A stretch of DNA of 56,470 nucleotides from Pseudomonas sp. ACN8 (GTDB lineage: Bacteria > Pseudomonadota > Gammaproteobacteria > Pseudomonadales > Pseudomonadaceae): the NCBI RefSeq assembly GCF_002303925.1, contig NZ_MRCS01000043.1, positions 1-56,470 on the forward strand, written 5' to 3'. This document shows positions 16,721-25,383 of this stretch, one piece after another. A program made the translations under genes and the position numbers. Positions within the stretch are counted from its first letter, which is position 1. The number at the start of each line of letters is the position of its first letter. Under the pieces are notes generated by a model. It was not told where the DNA came from, searched no databases, and was given only the letters and a program-made list of their open reading frames with translations.

Positions 16721-17266
16721 ATGAACCCCAGCCTGTCCGATACACCCGCGCTGTCACGGCGCGGGCTGCTTAAATTCAGCCTCGGCGCCACGGCTTTCCT
16801 CGCCACCGCCGGACTCGGAGCCAGCCTCAGCGGTTGTTCGTCGAGCGCGCCGGCCAATGGTTTCGTCACGTTACGCAGCGGCGACCTGCTGTTCTTGCGG
16901 GCATTGATTCCGGTCATGCTCGAGGGTGCCGTGACCGCCGAACGGATGCCCGAGGCTGTCGAGGGCACACTGAAAAGCCTGGACTACAGCCTCGCCCACC
17001 TGTCGCCGGAAATGCTCAAGCTGACCCAACAACTGTTCGATGTGCTGGGCATGGCCGTGACCCGCGGACCGTTGACCGGGATCTGGGGCAGCTGGGAAAA
17101 CGCCAGCGCCAACGACATCCGAGCCTTTCTCGATCGTTGGGAAAACAGCTCGTTGAGCCTGTTGCGCATGGGCCACAGCTCCTTGCTGCAACTGGTCATG
17201 ATGGCCTGGTACGGGCGCAAGGAATCGTGGGCGCATTGCGGGTATCCCGGGCCGCCTACAGTCTGA
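16721..17266 (+). CDS. laoB: Small Tat-exported lipoprotein LaoB-like
   Basis: 181 residues. The N-terminus has a twin-arginine motif SRRGLLKF followed by a hydrophobic stretch and a lipobox LSGC, so it is predicted to be a Tat-exported lipoprotein. The remainder (LFLRALIPVMLEGAV, then helical segments) resembles small subunits that accompany GMC-type membrane dehydrogenases, such as the gluconate dehydrogenase gamma family. Its likely role is export or membrane attachment of the LaoA flavoprotein, which has no signal of its own. Followed by REP doublet 2 and then laoA. Confidence 0.8.
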   Translation: MNPSLSDTPALSRRGLLKFSLGATAFLATAGLGASLSGCSSSAPANGFVTLRSGDLLFLRALIPVMLEGAVTAERMPEAVEGTLKSLDYSLAHLSPEMLKLTQQLFDVLGMAVTRGPLTGIWGSWENASANDIRAFLDRWENSSLSLLRMGHSSLLQLVMMAWYGRKESWAHCGYPGPPTV

Positions 17267-17281
17267 AACCGAGTCCCCCCC

Positions 17282-17359
17282 TATCGCGAGCAGGCTCGCT
17301 CCCACAGGGGATTTGTGAACGATGCAGAACCAGTGTGGGAGCGAGCTTGCTCGCGATGG
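17282..17359. repeat. REP doublet 2, inside the lao operon
   Basis: Arms read TCGCGAGCAGGCTCGCTCCCACAG-type first and TGTGGGAGCGAGCTTGCTCGCGA-type last (outward orientation). The spacer GGGATTTGTGAACGATGC matches the reversed spacer of doublet 4 and resembles doublet 14. It separates laoB from laoA. Confidence 0.92.
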
Positions 17360-17407
17360 GGCCAGCCGCTTCACCGCCCACCCCAACAATAAAAAGAGAA
17401 CCCGAAG

Positions 17408-19003
17408 ATGCCCGTACCCGATCCGTTCCGCGAAGGCATGGCCCGAGGCTGGAAAACCTACAACGGCTCGCAACTGACCCAGGACCTGACACTCGAAGCG
17501 GACGTGGCGATCATCGGCAGCGGTGCCGGCGGCGGCACTACCGCCGAAATCCTTAGCGCAGCCGGCTACAAGGTGCTGCTGATCGAGGAAGGCCCGCTCA
17601 AGACCAGCAGCGACTTCAAGCTGCTCGAGGACCAGGCCTACGCCAGTCTGTATCAGGAAGGCATCGGCCGCATGAGCAAAGACGGCGCGATCACCATCCT
17701 CCAGGGCCGGGCGGTGGGCGGCACCACGCTGATCAACTGGACCTCCAGTTTCCGTACGCCGGAGCCGACCCTGGAACACTGGGCCAAGGAGCACAACGTC
17801 AAGGGCCACAGCCCGGCGGAAATGGCGCCATGGTTCGAGAAAATGGAGCAACGCCTGGGCGTCGCGCCGTGGATGGTGCCACCCAACGCCAACAATGATG
17901 TGATCCGCAAGGGCTGCGAAGCACTGAACTACTCGTGGCACGTCATCCCGCGCAACGTTCGCGGCTGCTGGAACCTCGGATACTGCGGCATGGGCTGCCC
18001 GACCAACGCCAAGCAATCGATGATGGTCACCACCATTCCAGCGACCCTGGAAAAAGGCGGCGAGTTGCTTTACCTGGCCCGCGCCGAAAAACTTAACATC
18101 AGCGGCGACAAGGTCACCGGCCTGCAATGTTCGGCGATGGATGAACGCTGCGTCGCACCGACCGGGCGCACCATCACGATCAAGGCGCGGCATTTCGTGC
18201 TGGCCGGTGGCGGCATCAACAGCCCTGCCTTGCTGATGCGTTCCGGGGCACCCGACCCGCACGAGCGCCTGGGCAAACGCACGTTCCTGCACCCGGTGAA
18301 CATGTCCGCCGCGCTGTTCGATGAAGTGGTCAACCCCTTCTACGGCGCGCCGCAGTCGATCTATTCCGACCATTTCCAATGGCAGGACGGCACCACGGGC
18401 AAGATGTCCTACAAACTGGAAGTCCCGCCCCTGCACCCGGCGCTGGCCACGACACTGCTCGGTGGTTTCGGCCAGGAAAATTCGCAGCACATGGCCAATC
18501 TGGCCCATACCCACGCCATGCTGGCGTTGCTGCGGGACGGTTTTCACCCTGACAGCCCCGGTGGCAGCGTCGAATTGCGCAGCGATGACACGCCGGTGCT
18601 GGATTACCAGCTATCACCCTACGCCTGGGATGGATTGCGCCGGGCGTTCCATACCATGGCCGAGATCCAGTTTGCCGGTGGCGCCAAGGCCGTGATGCCG
18701 ATGCACGCCGACGCCCGCTACGTGAAGACCCTCGCCGAAGCGCGCACCCTGATCGACGGCCTGAGCCTGGAGTTGTATCGCACACGCCTGGGCAGCGCCC
18801 ATGTGATGGGCGGTTGCGCCATGGGTGAGGACCCGACAATCGCGGTGACCGACAGTCTCGGCCGGCATCATCAACTGGGTAATCTGTCGATTCACGACGG
18901 CTCGCTGTTCCCCACCAGCATTGGCGCCAATCCGCAGCTGTCGGTCTACGGACTGACGGCGCAACTGGCGACTTCCCTGGCCGAACGTTTAAAAAACCCG
19001 TGA
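17408..19003 (+). CDS. laoA: GMC family alcohol oxidoreductase LaoA-like
   Basis: 531 residues. The FAD-binding motif is IIGSGAGGGTTAE near residue 35, followed by LLIEEGP and the GMC motif GRAVGGTTLINW. The C-terminus has the catalytic His in GSAHVMGGCAMG and the conserved NPQLSVYGLTAQLA. A Cys-rich insert (RGCWNLGYCGMGCP) may bind a metal or form disulfides. It would oxidise long-chain primary alcohols to aldehydes and pass electrons to the respiratory chain. No signal peptide is present; LaoB may carry it across the membrane. Third gene of the lao operon, separated from laoB by a REP doublet. Confidence 0.86.
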   Translation: MPVPDPFREGMARGWKTYNGSQLTQDLTLEADVAIIGSGAGGGTTAEILSAAGYKVLLIEEGPLKTSSDFKLLEDQAYASLYQEGIGRMSKDGAITILQGRAVGGTTLINWTSSFRTPEPTLEHWAKEHNVKGHSPAEMAPWFEKMEQRLGVAPWMVPPNANNDVIRKGCEALNYSWHVIPRNVRGCWNLGYCGMGCPTNAKQSMMVTTIPATLEKGGELLYLARAEKLNISGDKVTGLQCSAMDERCVAPTGRTITIKARHFVLAGGGINSPALLMRSGAPDPHERLGKRTFLHPVNMSAALFDEVVNPFYGAPQSIYSDHFQWQDGTTGKMSYKLEVPPLHPALATTLLGGFGQENSQHMANLAHTHAMLALLRDGFHPDSPGGSVELRSDDTPVLDYQLSPYAWDGLRRAFHTMAEIQFAGGAKAVMPMHADARYVKTLAEARTLIDGLSLELYRTRLGSAHVMGGCAMGEDPTIAVTDSLGRHHQLGNLSIHDGSLFPTSIGANPQLSVYGLTAQLATSLAERLKNP

Positions 19004-19118
19004 AAATGACGATAATTCCCATCGTCTATAGTGCTTTCTTACCCAACAGGCGACTTGGCCGACCGGGAAGGCTGCGATACCATCCGACTCCCCAACGGAT
19101 TCCCGCCAGGACGACGCG

Positions 19119-19598
19119 ATGAACCGAGTGTTGTACCCAGGTACCTTCGACCCTATTACCAAGGGCCATGGCGATCTGGTCGAACGCGCCTCGCGCCTGT
19201 TCGATCACGTGATCATCGCCGTTGCCGCTAGCCCCAAGAAAAACCCGCTGTTTCCTCTGGAACAACGGGTAGAACTGGCGCGCGAGGTCACTAAACATCT
19301 GCCGAACGTTGAAGTCGTCGGCTTCTCGACGCTGCTGGCGCACTTCGCCAAAGAGAAGAACGCCAACGTGTTCCTGCGTGGATTGCGCGCAGTATCGGAC
19401 TTCGAATACGAGTTCCAGCTGGCCAACATGAACCGCCAACTGGCACCGGATGTGGAAAGCCTGTTCCTTACCCCGTCCGAACGCTACTCGTTCATTTCCT
19501 CGACGCTGGTCCGTGAAATCGCAGCCTTGGGCGGCGATATCACCAAGTTCGTGCACCCTGTGGTGGCGGACGCACTGACCGAACGTTTCAAGAAGTAA
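19119..19598 (+). CDS. coaD: Phosphopantetheine adenylyltransferase
   Basis: 159 residues, full length. CoaD transfers AMP from ATP to 4'-phosphopantetheine, the penultimate step of coenzyme A synthesis. The nucleotidyltransferase motif GTFDPITKGHGD is at the N-terminus and the second motif is in RYSFISSTLVREIA. It stands alone between the lao operon and the ferredoxin gene. A REP doublet begins three bases after its stop codon. Confidence 0.97.
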   Translation: MNRVLYPGTFDPITKGHGDLVERASRLFDHVIIAVAASPKKNPLFPLEQRVELAREVTKHLPNVEVVGFSTLLAHFAKEKNANVFLRGLRAVSDFEYEFQLANMNRQLAPDVESLFLTPSERYSFISSTLVREIAALGGDITKFVHPVVADALTERFKK

Positions 19599-19600
19599 TA

Positions 19601-19701
19601 TGCAGGAGCGAGCCTGCTCGCGATGGACGTCAACGATAGCGCGGGAAACCTGACACCCCGCGGCGTTCTCGGGTTCATCGCCAGCCGGCTGGCTCCTACA
19701 G
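19601..19701. repeat. REP doublet 3 (long class)
   Basis: Inward-pointing arms about 101 bases end to end, starting three bases after the coaD stop. The spacer contains GTCAACGATAGCGC and CTGACACCCCGCGGCGTTCTC, shared with doublets 5 and 7. The right arm carries the paired variant GCCAGCCGGCTGGC. Confidence 0.92.
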
Positions 19702-19795
19702 TACGTCGCACCTGCGTGCATCGCAGGCGCCAATGCGGCACAATTGTGTGCATTGGTTTATTGCGCCCGGGCTTGCCGCCCCGGCTGGAGTTAGC

Positions 19796-20047
19796 ATGTC
19801 CCTGATCATCACCGACGATTGCATCAACTGCGACGTCTGCGAACCCGAGTGCCCGAACGCCGCCATTTCCCAAGGCGAAGAGATCTACGTGATCGACCCG
19901 AACCTGTGCACCCAGTGTGTCGGCCACTACGACGAACCGCAGTGCCAGCAGGTCTGCCCGGTGGATTGCATTCCACTGGACGAAGCTCATCCGGAGACTG
20001 AAGAACAGTTGATGGAGAAGTACCGGAAAATTACCGGTAAGGCTTGA
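19796..20047 (+). CDS. fdx1: Ferredoxin, 2[4Fe-4S] type
   Basis: 83 residues. Two cluster-binding motifs are visible: CINCDVCEPECP near the N-terminus and CTQCVGHYDEPQCQQVCPVDC further on. The eight-residue insert between the second and third Cys of the second motif is typical of the Allochromatium/YfhL-type ferredoxins, which hold two low-potential [4Fe-4S] clusters. The ATG at 19796 is chosen over an upstream in-frame ATG at 19733 because it gives the family N-terminus MSLIITDDCINCD and follows a GGAG ribosome binding site. The same gene follows coaD in P. aeruginosa. Confidence 0.93.
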   Translation: MSLIITDDCINCDVCEPECPNAAISQGEEIYVIDPNLCTQCVGHYDEPQCQQVCPVDCIPLDEAHPETEEQLMEKYRKITGKA

Positions 20048-20084
20048 ATGTTGTAGTGTTCTTTCGGGCCTCATCGTCGGAACG

Positions 20085-20163
20085 CCGCTCGGAGCAAGCT
20101 CGCTCCCACACTGGATCTGCGTCGCTCACAAATCCCCTGTGGGAGCGAGCTTGCTCGCGATGG
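20085..20163. repeat. REP doublet 4
   Basis: Outward arms, the left degenerate (CTCGGAGCAAGCTCGCTCC). The spacer, read on the minus strand, is nearly that of doublet 2, showing the same unit inserted in the opposite direction. Lies between the convergent ferredoxin and mutM genes. Confidence 0.88.
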
Positions 20164-20196
20164 CGTCATCAGCCTCACTGAAGATCCAACTGACTT

Positions 20197-21009
20197 TCAG
20201 CTCTGACAACGCGGGCAAAAAACGCTGGCGCGCTGCCCGAGCTTCACTTCCCGCAGGCCCGTGCCACAGACCTTGCAGTGCTCACCGCCACGGCCGTACA
20301 CGAACAGTTCCTGCTGGAAATAACCAGGCTGACCGTCACCACCGATAAAGTCCCGCAACGTGGTACCGCCGCGCTCGATGGCAGCCGCGAGGATGCGTTT
20401 GATCTCAATGGCCAGTTTCAAGTAACGCGCCCGGGAAATGCTCTTGGCCTCGCGACGCGGATCGATCCCGGCCGCGAACAGCGCTTCGGTCGCGTAGATA
20501 TTGCCCACACCCACCACCACCGCGTTATCCATGATGAACGGCTTGACCGCCATCGAACGTCCACGGGACTGTTGGAACAGGCGTTCGCCGTCGAACAGGT
20601 CGGTCAGCGGCTCAGGTCCCAGGCGGATCAACAATTCATGATTGAGCGGATCGAGACTCCAGAGCATTGCGCCGAAGCGCCGCGGATCGGTGTAACGCAG
20701 GGCCAGGCCCGACTCCAGCTCGATGTCCACATGTTCATGCTTGGCCGCCGGCAGCCCGGCCTCCACCAGACGCAAATTGCCTGACATGCCCAAATGACTG
20801 ATCAAGGTGCCGACTTCAGCATTGATCAGCAGGTATTTGGCGCGCCGCTCCACCAATACGATGCGCTGCCCGGACAAGCGCACATCGAGGTCTTCGGGAA
20901 TCGGCCAGCGCAAGCGCCGGTCACGCACGATCACCCGGCTCACACGCTGGCCTTCCAGGTACGGCGCGATGCCGCGACGGGTGGTTTCGACTTCTGGCAA
21001 TTCAGGCAT
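20197..21009 (-). CDS. mutM: Formamidopyrimidine-DNA glycosylase (Fpg/MutM)
   Basis: 270 residues. A bifunctional DNA glycosylase/AP lyase that removes 8-oxoguanine and formamidopyrimidines. The N-terminus MPELPEVE provides the catalytic Pro2 and Glu3; a conserved Lys follows in the N-terminal domain (VERRAKYLLI). The helix-two-turn-helix segment VVGVGNIYATEALF and a C-terminal zinc finger with Cys pairs (CKVCG and CPRC, about 17 residues apart) are intact. It is 42 bases downstream of the HDOD gene in the same direction. Confidence 0.96.
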   Translation of the reverse strand: MPELPEVETTRRGIAPYLEGQRVSRVIVRDRRLRWPIPEDLDVRLSGQRIVLVERRAKYLLINAEVGTLISHLGMSGNLRLVEAGLPAAKHEHVDIELESGLALRYTDPRRFGAMLWSLDPLNHELLIRLGPEPLTDLFDGERLFQQSRGRSMAVKPFIMDNAVVVGVGNIYATEALFAAGIDPRREAKSISRARYLKLAIEIKRILAAAIERGGTTLRDFIGGDGQPGYFQQELFVYGRGGEHCKVCGTGLREVKLGQRASVFCPRCQS

Positions 21010-21051
21010 GGTGCTCTCGGCTCAGGCGCATGGCCTGGAAGGTTCCGACAC

Positions 21052-21921
21052 TCAGCGATGAGTGCCGAGGTCGCGAATCGTCTGCTTGAGGGTCTCGAAG
21101 TCGTAGTCCGAGAGGCCGACATAATCGAGCACCAGTGGCGCGATGCTGTTCCACTCGTGATCTTCGGTCTGGTTGCCCAGCACCCGGTGCGACGCGCAAA
21201 TGTGCTCGGCCATTTTCAGGATCGCCAACAGGTTCTTCAACGAACTATTGCGCGAAGATTCATCGCTGAAGATCGCCAGGGCATTGTGGTGATTGGCAAT
21301 CGCCGCGCTCACGTGCTCCGGCAGACGCCAGGATTTGGCCGTGTAATACCCGACCACCGAGTGATTGGTATTGAACACCTGGTTCTCCGTATCCACCACC
21401 CGGCACTCGGCACTGGCGTTGGCATAGGCCTGCTCCAGAACGCCCATGTAGTCGGGGAAACGCTGGAGCATCAGGGGCACGCCGCAGTCGTGGAACAGGC
21501 CCAGGGCATAGGCTTCGTCGCCATTTTCAACGCCGATGCGCTTGGCCAGGGTCAGGCAGGTCATGGCCACGTCCTGGGCGGTGTCCCAGAAACGGTTCAG
21601 GGTGACGATGGTGTCGTCATTCATCTCGCCCTTGATCGACTGCGCATTGATCAGGTTGATGACCGAGCGGCTGCCCAGCAGATTTACCGCGCGCTGGATC
21701 GAAGCAATCTTGTTGCTCAGCCCGTAATACGGCGAATTGACGATCTTCAGCAGGGAACCGGAAAGGCCCGGGTCCTGGGAGATCAGCCTGGCAATGACTT
21801 CCAGATCCGGGTCGGGCATGTACTGCTCCATCTGCAAATCCACCATGATTTGCGGCTGGGCCGGTACGCTGATGCCCTGCAGGGCTTGTTGGATCTGTTC
21901 GCAAGTCAGCTCTTGGGACAT
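21052..21921 (-). CDS. HDOD domain protein
   Basis: 289 residues made up mainly of one HDOD domain (about 15-220), a relative of HD phosphohydrolases that usually lacks the full set of metal ligands and acts in signalling. Recognisable segments are LISQDPGLSGSLLKIVNSPYYGL, IQRAVNLLGSRSVINL, and YALGLFHDCGVPLML. Such proteins often relay signals between two-component systems and motility or biofilm regulators in Pseudomonas. There is no output domain, and the partner cannot be named. It lies upstream of mutM and diverges from rlmI. Confidence 0.85.
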   Translation of the reverse strand: MSQELTCEQIQQALQGISVPAQPQIMVDLQMEQYMPDPDLEVIARLISQDPGLSGSLLKIVNSPYYGLSNKIASIQRAVNLLGSRSVINLINAQSIKGEMNDDTIVTLNRFWDTAQDVAMTCLTLAKRIGVENGDEAYALGLFHDCGVPLMLQRFPDYMGVLEQAYANASAECRVVDTENQVFNTNHSVVGYYTAKSWRLPEHVSAAIANHHNALAIFSDESSRNSSLKNLLAILKMAEHICASHRVLGNQTEDHEWNSIAPLVLDYVGLSDYDFETLKQTIRDLGTHR

Positions 21922-22074
21922 TTGTGCACACTCTGGGTCAGACGATGATTCTAACCTTTATGAAGTTGGATCCGACATACCAAATCGCAAGACAACCCTC
22001 GCCACATGTCCACTTGCAGGCCAATCCGGGGTCTCAACACGCTATACTCCCGCTCTTTTTTCCGGAGCGACGAC

Positions 22075-23271
22075 ATGTCCCTGCCTAGCCTGCGCCTCAA
22101 AGCCAACGCCGACCGTCGTCTGCGCAACGGTCACTTGTGGGTCTACAGCAACGAAATCGATGTAGCCGCTACACCTTTGCACGGTTTCAAGGCCGGCGAC
22201 CAGGCGATCCTCGAAGCCGCCGGCGGCAAGCCGCTGGGTATCGTTGCCATGAGCCCGAACAACCTGATCTGCGCCCGACTGCTGTCGCGCGACATCAAGT
22301 TGCCGCTGGACAAATCGCTGCTGGTGCATCGCCTGAACGTGGCCCTGTCCCTGCGCGATCGCCTGTTCGACAAGCCGTTCTATCGCCTGGTCTACGGCGA
22401 CTCCGACCTGCTGCCAGGCCTGGTGGTCGACCGTTTCGGCGACATCCTGGTGGTGCAGATCGCTTCGGCCACCATGGAAGCCCATAAAGACGACGTGATT
22501 GCAGCGCTGACCCAAGTACTCAAGCCAAGCGGTATCCTGTTCAAGAACGACTCCGCCGCCCGTGACGCCGAAGGCCTCACCCGCTACGTCGAAACCGTAT
22601 TCGGCCTGGTGCCGGAGTGGGTTGCCCTCGAAGAGAACGGCGTGAAATTCGAAGCACCGGTCATCCAGGGTCAGAAAACCGGCTGGTTCTACGACCACCG
22701 CATGAACCGCGCACGCCTGGCACCCTATGCCAAAGGCAAACGCGTGCTCGACCTCTACAGCTACATCGGCGGCTGGGGCGTGCAGGCTGCCGCGTTCGGC
22801 GCCAGTGAAGTGTTCTGCGTCGACGCATCGGCCTTCGCCCTCGACGGCGTCGAGCGCAACGCCGCGCTGAACGGCTTTGCCGAGAAAATGACCTGCATCG
22901 AAGGCGACGTGTTCGAAGCCCTCAAAGAACTGAAAGCCAGCGAAGAGCGTTTCGACGTGATCGTGGCCGACCCGCCGGCGTTCATCAAACGCAAGAAAGA
23001 CATGAAGAACGGCGAAGGCGCCTACCGCCGCCTGAACGAGCAAGCCATGCGCCTGCTCACCAAGGATGGCATCCTGGTCAGCGCCTCCTGCTCGATGCAC
23101 CTGCCGGAAGACGACCTGCAGAACATCCTGCTGACCAGCGCCCGCCACCTGGACCGCAACATCCAGATGCTTGAGCGTGGCGGTCAGGGTCCGGATCACC
23201 CGGTGCATCCGGCGATTGCCGAGACTCGGTACATCAAGAGCATTACTTGCCGGTTGTTGCCTAACAGCTAA
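22075..23271 (+). CDS. rlmI: 23S rRNA (cytosine(1962)-C(5))-methyltransferase RlmI
   Basis: 398 residues. An N-terminal PUA domain (about 1-75: LRLKANADRRLRNGHLWVYSNEI) precedes the EEHEY-type central part and a C-terminal Rossmann methyltransferase with VLDLYSYIGGWGVQAAAFGA for SAM binding and the motif VADPPAFIKRKKD. RlmI methylates C1962 of 23S rRNA. The ATG at 22075 has a CGGAG ribosome binding site; an upstream in-frame ATG at 22006 would add 23 residues not seen in the family. Confidence 0.92.
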   Translation: MSLPSLRLKANADRRLRNGHLWVYSNEIDVAATPLHGFKAGDQAILEAAGGKPLGIVAMSPNNLICARLLSRDIKLPLDKSLLVHRLNVALSLRDRLFDKPFYRLVYGDSDLLPGLVVDRFGDILVVQIASATMEAHKDDVIAALTQVLKPSGILFKNDSAARDAEGLTRYVETVFGLVPEWVALEENGVKFEAPVIQGQKTGWFYDHRMNRARLAPYAKGKRVLDLYSYIGGWGVQAAAFGASEVFCVDASAFALDGVERNAALNGFAEKMTCIEGDVFEALKELKASEERFDVIVADPPAFIKRKKDMKNGEGAYRRLNEQAMRLLTKDGILVSASCSMHLPEDDLQNILLTSARHLDRNIQMLERGGQGPDHPVHPAIAETRYIKSITCRLLPNS

Positions 23272-23282
23272 AACGCAAACCA

Positions 23283-23397
23283 CTGTAGGAGCGAGCTCGC
23301 TCGCGATGGTCGTCAATGATAACGCTGGGGGCCTGACACCCAGCGGTGTTCTCGAATTCATCGCGAGCAATCGAGCGTCGACCGGCTGCTCCTACAG
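23283..23397. repeat. REP doublet 5 (long class, right arm altered)
   Basis: Inward arms with the doublet 3/7 spacer (GTCGTCAATGATAACGC, then CTGACACCCAGCGGTGTTCTC). The right arm is interrupted (AGCAATCGAGCGTCGACCGG), making this copy about 14 bases longer than its relatives. Located just after rlmI. Confidence 0.88.
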
Positions 23398-23520
23398 AGG
23401 TTTCCGGCATCAAAACAGGAAGCCTCCTACAGCGCTTTTGATTGAACTCCCCGCGCCCCAGACTAGTATCGGTTTCTGGTTTCAAGCATGAACACTTGAT
23501 CACTCCGGAAAACAAAAACA

Positions 23521-24717
23521 ATGTCTGAGTCCTCTTACCCAGCTCTAAGTGGCGACCTGAAACGCCAACGAATCTCCCGCTTTATCCTGATTACCAATAT
23601 CTCGCTAATCAGTTTTTTCCCGCTGAACATCCTACTGCCTTCTTTTCCTGCCTTGGCCTCGAAGTTCGACAGCTCAACCGCTGACATCGCCCTTTCCATC
23701 AGCCTGTTCACGCTGGTTTTTGCGCTTTCTCAATTAATAACCGGCCCGCTTTCAGATAAGTGGGGGCGCAAGGAAGTTCTTCTTGGGTGCATCTTTGTTT
23801 CTACCCTCGGCTCGATAGGCTGCGCGCTGGCGACGGACTTCCCAAGCTTCCTGGCGTTTCGTGCAGTCCAAGCCATCGGGTGTGGTTTTTTTGTGCTGGG
23901 TCATGCACTGGTGGAGGATTTGTTCGATGAACAGGACAGGGCCCGGGGGCGCATTTATTACATGACGCTGAGCGGTTCCTTTGTTGCACTGGCACCGCTG
24001 TTAGGCTCTTGGCTACAAACCACTTTCGATTGGCAGGGTAGTTTTTATGGTTTTGCGCTCATGGCGCTCGGCATGCTGATCCATGCCCAACTGATACTGC
24101 CTTCCAAGGCAGCCCTCCCAGAAAAAACATCCGTTTCAGTCGTCCGTACGCTGAAATCCATCGCTGGGAATCAAGACTTCATCCGCTATTGGTGGATAGC
24201 CGCGTTAGTGTTCGCTTGTTATTTCGCGTTGATCAGCGTGACACCGCTGATTTTCATGGATGAGTTGAAACTGTCCGAGTACCAGTACGCGTGGGTACTC
24301 GTGGTGTATGGGGTCGCCTATTTCCTGGGTGGAGTCGTTGCTACCGCCGTGCAGAAACATATCTCCCTCTCTGTGCAAATCAACATCGGCCTCGGACTAC
24401 TGGGTGCCGCCGGCCTGTTGTTGATGTTAATCATCCTTAATGAGGCGATGACAACCATCACCCTGCTCATACCGATGGCGATCAGCGCTCTGGCGGTCAC
24501 CCTGGTACGGCCTGCCGCCATTTCCGCAGCCATGTTGCTGTTCTCAGACAGCGCAGGGACGGCAGCATCCGCAGGCAACAGCATCATGTTCATTACCGCC
24601 GCCGTCAGTAGCGCCGCCCTCGCACAAACCGGGGAAAATTTGCTGATGACCATTGCTGTCAGCTTCATCGCTTTCAGCTTCTGGGGCTTACTAACAAATG
24701 CTCGGATCGGATACTGA
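23521..24717 (+). CDS. MFS transporter, drug:H+ antiporter-1 (Bcr/CflA-like)
   Basis: 398 residues with about 12 hydrophobic segments. The first loop holds the MFS motif GPLSDKWGRKEVLLG, typical of the 12-helix DHA1 group that includes Bcr/CflA exporters. The substrate is unknown; multidrug or metabolite efflux is the default guess. Compared with its neighbours the gene uses more A/T-ending codons (tta, ata, aaa) and it has no operon partner, which suggests later acquisition. REP doublets flank it: doublet 5 upstream and doublet 6, which begins at its stop codon. Confidence 0.82.
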   Translation: MSESSYPALSGDLKRQRISRFILITNISLISFFPLNILLPSFPALASKFDSSTADIALSISLFTLVFALSQLITGPLSDKWGRKEVLLGCIFVSTLGSIGCALATDFPSFLAFRAVQAIGCGFFVLGHALVEDLFDEQDRARGRIYYMTLSGSFVALAPLLGSWLQTTFDWQGSFYGFALMALGMLIHAQLILPSKAALPEKTSVSVVRTLKSIAGNQDFIRYWWIAALVFACYFALISVTPLIFMDELKLSEYQYAWVLVVYGVAYFLGGVVATAVQKHISLSVQINIGLGLLGAAGLLLMLIILNEAMTTITLLIPMAISALAVTLVRPAAISAAMLLFSDSAGTAASAGNSIMFITAAVSSAALAQTGENLLMTIAVSFIAFSFWGLLTNARIGY

Positions 24718-24820
24718 CTGTAGGAGCGAGCTTGCTCGCGAAGACCGAATAGACACCGCGGATAACCAAACGCACCCGCGTTATCGTTGACGTTTTTCGC
24801 GAGCAGGCTCGCTCCTACAG
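24718..24820. repeat. REP doublet 6 (long class), left flank of the RAYT gene
   Basis: Inward arms 103 bases end to end. The spacer ends in GCGTTATCGTTGACG, the reverse complement of the spacer start of doublets 3, 5 and 7, so this copy is in the opposite orientation. It begins directly after the MFS stop codon. Confidence 0.93.
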
Positions 24821-24913
24821 GGGGCAGCGATACATTCAGAACCATTGTCGCCAGTACGTTCTATCCCTCTGCACCTAACGTTGTCTCTTCCAGCCATAGA
24901 AGAGGACAACGGA

Positions 24914-25372
24914 ATGTCCAACACCCCGCATGCCCATCATTTACGCACCGGTCGCTACTCGGAAACCGGCCGGGTTTATTTGCTCACTGCTGTCACCCAC
25001 CAGCGACAACCCATCTTCAAGGAGTGGCATATGGGTCGTATGGTGGTAAGCGAATTCAGGAAGGCAATAGAGGACGGCCAAGCCTCCTCTATTGCCTGGG
25101 TGGTCATGCCGGATCATTTTCACTGGCTGGTCGAGTTGCATAGCGGTGATTTACCGAAACTGATGCAAGCCACAAAATCTCGAAGCGCCCGCGCTATCAA
25201 CAAGGCGAGAGGTTGTCACGAGACGCTATGGCAAAAAGGTTATTTTGACCGGGCGTTGCGTCGCGAGGACGATCTGAAAGCGATGGCCCGATACATCGTT
25301 GCCAACCCATTGCGAGCAGGGCTAGTCGACCATATCGGCGAATATCCGTTATGGGACGCCATCTGGCTCTGA
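24914..25372 (+). CDS. REP-associated tyrosine transposase (RAYT)
   Basis: 152 residues. The protein belongs to the Y1 transposase superfamily related to IS200/IS605 TnpA. The metal-binding HUH-type motif is HFH in VVMPDHFHWLVE, and the candidate catalytic Tyr is in WQKGYFDRALRRED, followed by the typical end YIVANPLRAGLV. RAYTs cut and mobilise REP/REPIN sequences but are themselves usually single-copy and non-mobile. Long-class doublets flank it on both sides (6 and 7), in inverted orientation. The ATG at 24914 follows GGACAACGGA; an upstream in-frame ATG at 24845 would add 23 residues unlike the family. Confidence 0.92.
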   Translation: MSNTPHAHHLRTGRYSETGRVYLLTAVTHQRQPIFKEWHMGRMVVSEFRKAIEDGQASSIAWVVMPDHFHWLVELHSGDLPKLMQATKSRSARAINKARGCHETLWQKGYFDRALRREDDLKAMARYIVANPLRAGLVDHIGEYPLWDAIWL

Positions 25373-25383
25373 AACGCAGCCAA

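Noticed and set aside
16871..18547. 558-codon minus-strand frame across laoB and laoA
   Set aside because: Antisense shadow of two genes with clear domains; no motif and no ribosome binding site.
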